NCBI GenBank assembly: GCA_016703765.1
Contig: JADJBL010000019.1
Span: forward strand, 1-64,000
Length of the DNA: 64,000 nucleotides
Direction: 5' to 3'
From: Saprospirales bacterium
Lineage (GTDB): Bacteria > Bacteroidota > Bacteroidia > Chitinophagales > Saprospiraceae
The notes beneath the pieces were generated by a model. The model saw only the letters and a program-made list of their open reading frames with translations, was not told the DNA's origin and ran no database searches. Made by a program: the position numbers and the translations under genes. Shown here piece by piece: positions 57,922 through 64,000 of this stretch. Numbering within the stretch: the first letter of the stretch is position 1; every line of letters begins with the position of its first letter.

Positions 57922-60775
57922 ATTTTTGGAGTGCTTCCCATAAAACCTCCACCGGATGCAAAGCCCTTTTCCCTGTACCATCGAGTATCTGATGCCGGCA
58001 ACTCGTGCCGGGCGCGGCGACGATGGTTTCGGGATTGGCCTGGCGTAGCGCCGGGAACAAGACCAGTTCTCCGATCTGCATACTGAGCGCGTAGTGTTCT
58101 TTTTCGTAGCCGAAAGATCCCGCCATTCCGCAGCATCCCGTGGGTAGGGCCTCCACCGTATAGTTCTCGGGAATACTCAGCATCCAGATGCTGTCTTCCA
58201 TCGAGGAAAGGGCCTTCTGGTGGCAGTGCCCGTGCAGGAGGACGAGCCGGGAGTCCTTTTTAAAGAGAGACCGGTCTATATTCCCAGCCTGGAATTCCCT
58301 CGAAAGGAACTCCTCGATCGTCAGGGCATTTTTTGCCAGCTGACTCGCCTTTTCGCGCAGATGCGGCGATACGATTCGCGGATACTCATCCCGGAAACCG
58401 AGGATGGCCGAAGGCTCGATGCCCAGCAAGGGGGAGGCCTCCGATACCAGCGGGTAAAAGAGCTCGACATTCCGGTCGGCCAGACGCCGTGCGCGATCCA
58501 GCAAGCCTTTTGAAAAGCAGGCCCGTCCGCTGGAAGGGTGGTCGGTCAGTTGGACGGCGTACCCCAGCGCGTGAAGGAGCTTTAATGCCGCAATCCCGAG
58601 CTCCGAATCCAGGTAGCGCGTGAATTCATCGACAAAAAGGTAAACCGATTTTTTTACGGGTCCCCCGGGTGCAGCGACTTTTGGTTTGCCCCACTTTTTG
58701 ATAGGTGGAAGGGACCGTTTTCCTGCGACCCCCAGCGCGCTTTTGAGGAGTCCGGACTGCATGACTCGGTTGCTCAGCCCGGGCCAAATGGCCGCCAGGC
58801 TATACACCCGGTCGATCTGTCCGAAGAGCCGGTTGCGAAAAGTGAAGCCGTGTATTTTCTGGTGTTGGTATTCAAACTCGGATTTGAGGGTGGCCATATC
58901 GACGTTGGAAGGACATTCGCCGGCGCAGCCCTTGCAGGAGAGACAGCGATCGAGCGCCAGGTGAACCTCCGGATGGCCGAATGGCTGCCCGGTTTCCAGA
59001 TTCAGAAATTCCCGCATGGCATTGGCCCGACCCCGGGTGCTGTCGATCTCCTCGCGGGTAGCCATATAGCTGGGGCACATGGTGCCGCCGCTGCCCGCCA
59101 GTTTCCTGCAATCGCCCGATCCGTTGCATTTCTCCACCGCGCCCAGGATGCCGTCGGATGCGGAAAAGTCGAATTTCGTTGCCACCTGCTTCAAGGGCTG
59201 TTGGGGGGAGTAGCGGAGCTGGCTGTCCATGGGAAGGGGGTCGACGATCTTCCCGGGGTTGAATATATTTTTCGGATCCCAGAGGGATTTGATCTTTCGG
59301 AGCAGCTGGTAGTTGTCCTCTCCCAAAACCTGGGGGATAAATTCAGCCCGAACCCTCCCGTCGCCATGCTCACCACTTAGGGAGCCCCGGTATTTTTTCA
59401 CCAGTTGGGCCGAGGCCTCGCAGATGGAGCGGAATTGCCGGAAATCGGCCGGATCGCGCAGGTTGAGCATGGGCCGTAGGTGGAGTTCGCCGGCGCCGGC
59501 GTGGGCGTGGTAGACCGATTGTTGCCCGAAGCGCTCGGCAAGGAGGGTGCGGAATTCGGCGATATATTCCGGAAGGTCTTCCAACGCCACGGCCGTATCC
59601 TCGATGCAGGTGATGGCTTTTTTGCGGTTTGGCAAATGGGAGAGCACCCCAAGACCCGCCTGGCGCAAAGCCCACACATTTTTGGTTTTGGGCGGTTTTA
59701 CCACCGGAAAGGCATACCCGAGGCCGGCATCTTTCAGGGAGCGGATGAGATCCTCTGCTTCCTTCGCGGCCTCCTCCTCCTTTTCTCCCCGGACTTCCAG
59801 CATGAGCACAGCCCCGGGGTCGCCCTCGAGGAAGAAACGGTTCTTTTTTTGCTCGGAGTTTTCGCGGGTACAATCGAGTATCGTCTTGTCCATCAACTCG
59901 CATGCGTAGAGCCGGTATCGCATGGCGATCAGCACGGCCTGAAGCGCCTCATCGACCGAGCCGAAGTGGGCGCAAACGAGGGCTTCCGCCGGAGGGGGAA
60001 GGGGTTCGAGCCGAAGGGTGACCCCAGTAAAAAAGGCCAGGGTGCCTTCGGAACCGCAGAGCAGGGGGCACAGAGAACCCGGCTTGTCTAACAGGGCATC
60101 GAGGGCATAGCCGGTGTTTCGCCGGTGGATGGAAGATTTTGGATAGTGGTCGCGGATCTGCTTTTGAATGGAGGGCTCTGAGAGCAGAGTCTCTATTTGT
60201 TCGTGAAGCGAACGCTCCAGCCTGCCGGGACTCCTGCCATTTTTCTGCCCTCCGAAATGGGCAGTGGCGCCATCGCTCAGCACGGCCTCGATCTCCAGGA
60301 CGTGGTCCCGGGTGCTGCCGTAGCGGATGGAGGTCGAGCCGCAGGAGTTATTTCCCACCATCCCTCCGATGGTACAGCGGTTGGAGGTGGAGGTATTGGG
60401 CCCGAAAAAGAGGCCGTGGGGCTTCAGAAAGCGGTTCAGTTCGTCGCGGATCACTCCGGGCTGCACCCTGACCCAGCGCTCCTCCGCATTAAATTCGAGT
60501 ATTTGGTTGAAGTGGCGGGATATATCTACCACGATCCCGGCGCCTACGCATTGGCCGGCCAGAGAGGTGCCTCCTGCGCGGGGGATCAGGCTTAGCCCAT
60601 GTTCAGAAGCGAAGCGCACGAGCTTTTGGATGTCTTCCGTCGATTTGGGGTACGCCACGGCCAGCGGCCATTCGCGGTACAGGGAGGCATCGGTCGCATA
60701 TACGGCCCGGGAGAGTTCGTCTTGGTGGAAGGCTCCTTCCAGGGAAGTGGCAAGACTGGTCCAGCGGGCCTCCAT
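57920..60775 (-). CDS. FAD-binding and Fe-S D-lactate dehydrogenase-like oxidoreductase
   Basis: The 951-residue protein has three parts. Residues ~40-200 are the PCMH/FAD_binding_4 domain (SLIPRAGGTSLAGQCVGAGI, TIGGMVGNNSCGSTSIRYGS). Residues ~230-500 are FAD-oxidase C (YHAHAGAGELHLRPMLNL). The C-terminal half has Fe-S cysteines (CNGSGDCRKLAGSGGTMCPS, then CLSCKGCAGECPSNVDM) and two CCG-type segments (VLLHGHCHQKALSSME, PTGCCGMAGSFGYEKEHYAL). This resembles the Dld-II/GlcD-GlpC fusion that oxidises D-lactate or a similar hydroxyacid and passes electrons to the quinone pool. The start abuts the stop of the kinase gene upstream, so they are translated from one message. Confidence 0.9.
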   Translation of the reverse strand: MEARWTSLATSLEGAFHQDELSRAVYATDASLYREWPLAVAYPKSTEDIQKLVRFASEHGLSLIPRAGGTSLAGQCVGAGIVVDISRHFNQILEFNAEERWVRVQPGVIRDELNRFLKPHGLFFGPNTSTSNRCTIGGMVGNNSCGSTSIRYGSTRDHVLEIEAVLSDGATAHFGGQKNGRSPGRLERSLHEQIETLLSEPSIQKQIRDHYPKSSIHRRNTGYALDALLDKPGSLCPLLCGSEGTLAFFTGVTLRLEPLPPPAEALVCAHFGSVDEALQAVLIAMRYRLYACELMDKTILDCTRENSEQKKNRFFLEGDPGAVLMLEVRGEKEEEAAKEAEDLIRSLKDAGLGYAFPVVKPPKTKNVWALRQAGLGVLSHLPNRKKAITCIEDTAVALEDLPEYIAEFRTLLAERFGQQSVYHAHAGAGELHLRPMLNLRDPADFRQFRSICEASAQLVKKYRGSLSGEHGDGRVRAEFIPQVLGEDNYQLLRKIKSLWDPKNIFNPGKIVDPLPMDSQLRYSPQQPLKQVATKFDFSASDGILGAVEKCNGSGDCRKLAGSGGTMCPSYMATREEIDSTRGRANAMREFLNLETGQPFGHPEVHLALDRCLSCKGCAGECPSNVDMATLKSEFEYQHQKIHGFTFRNRLFGQIDRVYSLAAIWPGLSNRVMQSGLLKSALGVAGKRSLPPIKKWGKPKVAAPGGPVKKSVYLFVDEFTRYLDSELGIAALKLLHALGYAVQLTDHPSSGRACFSKGLLDRARRLADRNVELFYPLVSEASPLLGIEPSAILGFRDEYPRIVSPHLREKASQLAKNALTIEEFLSREFQAGNIDRSLFKKDSRLVLLHGHCHQKALSSMEDSIWMLSIPENYTVEALPTGCCGMAGSFGYEKEHYALSMQIGELVLFPALRQANPETIVAAPGTSCRHQILDGTGKRALHPVEVLWEALQK

Positions 60776-61546
60776 CTATTTTTGATTTTTCCCCTTTTGC
60801 ATCTGGAGCCTGGCGTAGTGGGCCGCTCCGATCAATCCGGCCCGGTTGAAGAGCCGGTCGGGTTTGACAGGGGTATGGATGTCCAGCCGGTCGGCGAACT
60901 CATCGAATTTGTTGCTGCCGCCCCCTCCGAGCAGGAACAGGTCGGGGGAAAAAAGGCGCTCCAGGTGGCGGAGGTATTTGTTAAATCGTTTCCCCCATTC
61001 TTTCCAGCTCAGGCCATCCCGTTCCCGGGCTTTGGCGGAGGCATAGTGTTCGGCAATCCGGCCGCCGAGGTAGAGGTGCCCCAATTCCGTGTTGGGCACC
61101 AATTGTCCGTCGTAAAACAGGGCCGAGCCCAAGCCCGAACCGATCGTGATCAGGATGACGGTTCCACCGACGCCTTTTCCGTCGCCGAAATGAATGGAGG
61201 CGATCCCGGCGGCGTCTGCGTCGTTGACGGCAAAGACCGGGCAGCCGGTGGCCCCGGAGAATTCTTTTTCAATGCTCGTCCCGATCCAGCTTTTGTCGAT
61301 ATTGGCTGCGGAGCAGGCTACCCCGTTTTTGACAATGGAGGGAAAGCCGCAACCGATGGGCTTTCCCTCCCATTTAAATTCCTTGACGATTTCATTTACC
61401 ACCAATCCCATAGACGCCGGAACGGCCGGCTGTGGGGTAGCCAGGCGGAGCCTTTCGGTGAGTTGCTCGCCTTTTGCCACGTCGATGAGGGCGCCCTTAA
61501 TCGCAGTGCCTCCTACGTCTATGCCAAGCAGGATATGGTCTTCCAT
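60776..61546 (-). CDS. ppgK: Polyphosphate glucokinase-like ROK kinase
   Basis: MEDHILLGIDVGGTAIKGAL starts a ROK-type kinase. NDADAAG carries the catalytic Asp, and TIGSGLGSALFYDGQLVPNT with ELGHLYLGG is characteristic of polyphosphate-dependent glucokinases. 256 residues, normal length. It phosphorylates glucose using polyphosphate or ATP. The stop directly abuts the start of the FAD/Fe-S gene downstream. Substrate and phosphate donor are inferred from the family. Confidence 0.85.
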   Translation of the reverse strand: MEDHILLGIDVGGTAIKGALIDVAKGEQLTERLRLATPQPAVPASMGLVVNEIVKEFKWEGKPIGCGFPSIVKNGVACSAANIDKSWIGTSIEKEFSGATGCPVFAVNDADAAGIASIHFGDGKGVGGTVILITIGSGLGSALFYDGQLVPNTELGHLYLGGRIAEHYASAKARERDGLSWKEWGKRFNKYLRHLERLFSPDLFLLGGGGSNKFDEFADRLDIHTPVKPDRLFNRAGLIGAAHYARLQMQKGKNQK

Positions 61547-61558
61547 CAGTCGGGGGAG

Positions 61559-62443
61559 TTATTTCACGGGTTTAATCTTCATTTTGATATCGGTTTTGGG
61601 CCGGTCGCCCGGCTGGGTAGCTACCGCGCCTATCTTATCGATCACGTCGAAGCCTTCCACTACTTCTCCAAACACGGTATAATCGCGGTCGAGAAAGGGG
61701 GTTCCGCCCATTTGCAGGTATGTTTCGCGCTGAGCCGTGGAATACCGGAAGCCCTTCCTGGCTTCGATCATATTCAGGTCCTCCTCGGTCGTCGCACGGC
61801 CTTGCACGATATAGAACTGGGAGCCCGAGGATTTTTTCTCCGGGTTTACCTGATCGCCGGTGCGGGCTGCGGCCAGGGCGCCTTTTTTGTGGAAGAGGGA
61901 GTCGACGAATTCGGCGGGAATCGTATAACCCGGACCGCCGGAGCCTAGGGATTGACCGGGCTTGGCGTTGCGGGAGTTGGGGTCGCCGCCCTGGATCATA
62001 AATCCGCTGATGACGCGGTGGAAAATGAGGTCGTCGAAATAGGCCTGCTCGACCAGTTTGAGGAAATTATCGCGGTGTTGAGGGGTGGCGTCGTAGAGCC
62101 ATACCACCATATTGCCGAACTCGGTTTGGATCTCGACCAGGCAGCGTTCCGGCGCCGATATGACGATGCGTTCTTCCATGAGGGATTGTTTTTTGCCCTT
62201 CAGGGCTTTTAAGGTGACGAGGTAGTTTCCGGAGGAGTTGTATTGGTGCTCGGGCGTTTCTTCGCTGGAGAAAGAACCGTCGCCGAAATCCCATTCATAG
62301 GCCTTGGCCTTCTGGGACTCGTTTTGAAAACGGATGACCGAAGGCGCCGGCTTGTCGTTGCCCTGATAGCTGAATTTGGCGACGGGGCGGGCGCAGGACG
62401 CAAAGAGGATCAAAATCCCGAGCGGTAGCAATAGTCTGGACAT
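61559..62443 (-). CDS. PKD-cyclophilin lipoprotein (peptidyl-prolyl isomerase), copy 1
   Basis: MSRLLLPLGILILFASCARP has a lipobox (LFASC); an ATG four codons upstream is also possible. A PKD domain (KAYEWDFGDGSFSSEETPEH) is followed by cyclophilin: VEIQTEFGNMVVWLYDATPQ, FHRVISGFMIQGGDPNSRNA, GALAAARTGDQVNPEKKSSG with SQFYIVQG, and DRDYTVFGEVVEGFDVIDKI. It probably helps folding of exported proteins at the outer membrane. A similar gene lies directly upstream. Confidence 0.92.
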   Translation of the reverse strand: MSRLLLPLGILILFASCARPVAKFSYQGNDKPAPSVIRFQNESQKAKAYEWDFGDGSFSSEETPEHQYNSSGNYLVTLKALKGKKQSLMEERIVISAPERCLVEIQTEFGNMVVWLYDATPQHRDNFLKLVEQAYFDDLIFHRVISGFMIQGGDPNSRNAKPGQSLGSGGPGYTIPAEFVDSLFHKKGALAAARTGDQVNPEKKSSGSQFYIVQGRATTEEDLNMIEARKGFRYSTAQRETYLQMGGTPFLDRDYTVFGEVVEGFDVIDKIGAVATQPGDRPKTDIKMKIKPVK

Positions 62444-62460
62444 AGGATGATACAATTTTA

Positions 62461-63366
62461 TTATCTTTCAATCATCCGGACTTTCATCCGGATGTCTTTT
62501 TTAGGCCGGTTGGTATTGGGGTCGGTTTCCTGAGCCGCGATCTGGTCGATCACTTCCAGGCCTTCCACCACATAGCCGAACACCGTGTATTCCCGGTCGA
62601 GGGTAGGCGTGCCGAAAGCGGCTTTGAGGTAGGCCGATTTTTGATCGGGGCTGAGCTGAAACTTTCGCACCTGCTCGATCTGCCCGATGACGTCGGCGTT
62701 GATGGCATGACCCTGCACCAGATAGAACTGCGACCCGGAGGACGCTTTTTGCGGGTTGGCCTGATCGCCCAATCTTGCGGCCGCAAGGGCGCCTTTGGTG
62801 TGGATCAGGTCGGGCACGATCTCGGCCGGAACGGTGTACCCGGGTCCGCCCTGCCCGAGCATTTGCCCGGCCTTGGCGTTTTTGGAATTGGGATCCCCGC
62901 CCTGGATCATAAACCCGGACATGACGCGGTGAAACAGCAGGCTGTCGTAGAAATGCTCCTCTGCCAGTTTGATGAAATTATCTCGGTGCTGAGGGGTCCG
63001 GTTGGACAATTCGACGGTTATATTCCCGAATGAAGTTTCAATCACAGCCCGGCGACGAGGCGGTTCTGGAATCTCGATGTAGGCCGAATCCACGCTCATG
63101 AGGTCTTTCTGATACGCCTTGAGCACCACCAGCAGATTTCCGAAAGCGGTGTAGGTATGCGAAGGGCTTTCCTCCGTAGAGCTTTGTCCGTCGCCGAAAC
63201 TCCACTCATAGCGGTCGGCGTTTTGGGAGGTATTGGTGAACTGGATATCCACCGGGGCCGGGCCGGCAGGTACAGAGGATTCAAAACCCGCCTTGGGCGC
63301 CGGCTTGCATCCGAATGCTCCGATCGTCAGGGCGGCAATGGACAGAAGGAGAAATGAATGTTTCAT
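62461..63366 (-). CDS. PKD-cyclophilin lipoprotein (peptidyl-prolyl isomerase), copy 2
   Basis: The ATG at 63366 (MKHSFLLLSIAALTIGAFGC) has the lipobox GAFGC; an upstream ATG adds MGKRTT. A PKD domain (RYEWSFGDGQSSTEESPSHT) and a cyclophilin domain (IETSFGNITVELSNRTPQHR, FHRVMSGFMIQGGDPNSKNA, SGSQFYLVQG, REYTVFGYVVEGLEVIDQI) follow. Same layout and order as copy 1, so a tandem duplication is likely. Its start overlaps the stop of the next upstream gene (ATGA). Confidence 0.92.
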   Translation of the reverse strand: MKHSFLLLSIAALTIGAFGCKPAPKAGFESSVPAGPAPVDIQFTNTSQNADRYEWSFGDGQSSTEESPSHTYTAFGNLLVVLKAYQKDLMSVDSAYIEIPEPPRRRAVIETSFGNITVELSNRTPQHRDNFIKLAEEHFYDSLLFHRVMSGFMIQGGDPNSKNAKAGQMLGQGGPGYTVPAEIVPDLIHTKGALAAARLGDQANPQKASSGSQFYLVQGHAINADVIGQIEQVRKFQLSPDQKSAYLKAAFGTPTLDREYTVFGYVVEGLEVIDQIAAQETDPNTNRPKKDIRMKVRMIER

Positions 63367-63719
63367 AGTTGTTCTTTTTCCCAATCTTTGAAATATTGAA
63401 TGACTTTGACTTTCAGAAAACTCTCCTGTTCTTCAACCCCTTTAGTGGAAAAGGGTTTTACCGCCTCCCAGTGCGGCCAGCCATCCTGGTCGCGGCCCGC
63501 AAATGTATAGTAGCCGTCGTAGCTAAGCAGGCGGCAAACGGCGATGTGCATCAGGTCCTGTTTCTCTTCTTTGGTGAAGATGGCGCTCCAGCGCCCCAGC
63601 TCCTGCACGCCAATCAGGAATAAAATAGCATTCAGGTCGGGCAATGCCTCCCTGCCAATTGCGTCTTTCACCAGATTCCTGACGCGGCCCCATTCAAATT
63701 CGAGTTCCCAATCATCCAT
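63363..63719 (-). CDS. Small conserved Bacteroidota protein
   Basis: About 118 residues from MDDWELEFEWGRVRNLVKDA. GREALPDLNAILFLIGVQEL, WSAIFTKEEKQDLMHIAVCR and LLSYDGYYTFAGRDQDGWPH are conserved-looking stretches. No signal peptide. The function is not known to me. Its stop overlaps the start of copy 2 of the PKD-cyclophilin gene (ATGA), so translation is probably coupled. Confidence 0.7.
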   Translation of the reverse strand: MDDWELEFEWGRVRNLVKDAIGREALPDLNAILFLIGVQELGRWSAIFTKEEKQDLMHIAVCRLLSYDGYYTFAGRDQDGWPHWEAVKPFSTKGVEEQESFLKVKVIQYFKDWEKEQL

Positions 63720-63777
63720 TTGCAGGCGCAAAGGTATTAATTAACGGGCTTTCACAAGCATAAGGGTCTGCTAATTC

Positions 63778-64000
63778 TTACTCCTCCAGGATGATGGCGG
63801 GTACGCGCTGTGCGCGAAAGGCGGGCAGGAGCGATGCCAGCATGCCGATCGACAATACGGTGATGGCGATGAGTACGAAATCGAGGGCCCGCAAACTGAT
63901 CGGGTAGGCCGTGACGAGAAAGCCCTGGGGGATGGAGATCAGCCCTTCCGGCAGGGCGGTGTGCACAAAGTACAAGCCCAGGGCAACCGCAAAGCCGGCG
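63778..64000 (-). CDS. FtsX-like ABC permease, C-terminal part
   Basis: The frame runs off the end of the window. The visible 73 residues include AGFAVALGLYFVHTALPEGL, FLVTAYPISLRALDFVLIAI, TVLSIGMLASLLPAFRAQRV and PAIILEE, typical of the last two membrane segments and tail of FtsX/MacB/LolC-type permeases. The cargo cannot be told. The 46-base gap to the next gene shows nothing. Confidence 0.8.
   Translation of the reverse strand, partial: AGFAVALGLYFVHTALPEGLISIPQGFLVTAYPISLRALDFVLIAITVLSIGMLASLLPAFRAQRVPAIILEE

Overview
The window looks like a chromosome segment of a Bacteroidota species, probably of the Saprospiria type. The signs are several type IX secretion system (T9SS) cargo proteins with A-type and B-type C-terminal sorting domains, a PorP/SprF-family protein next to an OmpA/PD40 protein, the gliding genes gldE and gldD, promoters of the Bacteroidota form (TTTG, about 20 bp, TAnnTTTG), and no obvious Shine-Dalgarno sequences. 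Most of the window is GC-rich. The stretch from about 21.5 to 28 kb is visibly AT-rich.

Layout. 1-7.5 kb: two frameshifted T9SS type A secreted enzymes, a regulator with an XRE-type helix-turn-helix and a DUF4240-like domain followed by a small GIY-YIG-like gene, a tRNA-Cys, a frameshifted T9SS type B protein and a small lipoprotein. 7.7-15.9 kb: housekeeping genes secA, deoC, a SPOR-domain gene, rodA, tgt and an lptF/lptG-type permease, nearly all carrying single-base frameshifts. Because these include essential genes, the frameshifts are most likely sequence errors in this half of the window. 16-19.7 kb: an ECF sigma factor cut short by an octamer repeat, then mutY, ssb and gldE. 19.7-28 kb: an accessory stretch of small genes, all on the plus strand (hypotheticals, small membrane proteins, a damaged AbiEii-type toxin-antitoxin pair, a SnoaL-like protein, a DUF2200 protein, a GNAT acetyltransferase, an NTF2-like secreted protein). 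gldD follows at 28.0 kb, so this stretch separates gldE from gldD, which are neighbours in other gliding Bacteroidota.

28.6-45.5 kb: a minus-strand cluster of a 2453-residue T9SS type B protein, a PorP/SprF-family protein, a PD40-OmpA protein and a second T9SS type B protein of about 2094 residues. It resembles the SprB/SprF arrangement: giant surface adhesins with a dedicated outer-membrane partner and a peptidoglycan anchor. 45.6-48.2 kb: a small acidic protein, gltX and a polysaccharide deacetylase. 48.7-57.9 kb: a 3069-residue T9SS type A protein with HYR-like repeats, a dockerin-like segment and a cohesin-like domain. 57.9-64 kb, minus strand: an FAD/Fe-S D-lactate-dehydrogenase-like protein, a polyphosphate-glucokinase-like ROK kinase, two tandem PKD-cyclophilin lipoproteins, a small conserved protein and the C-terminus of an FtsX-like permease.

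The main points of interest are the island splitting gldE from gldD, the sigma factor truncated by a dispersed octamer repeat and joined in frame to mutY, the adhesin/SprF/OmpA cluster with cargo on both sides, the giant protein with both dockerin-like and cohesin-like parts, and the XRE-DUF4240 gene beside a GIY-YIG-like gene with palindromes upstream. All names rest on reading motifs by eye; no database search was done.
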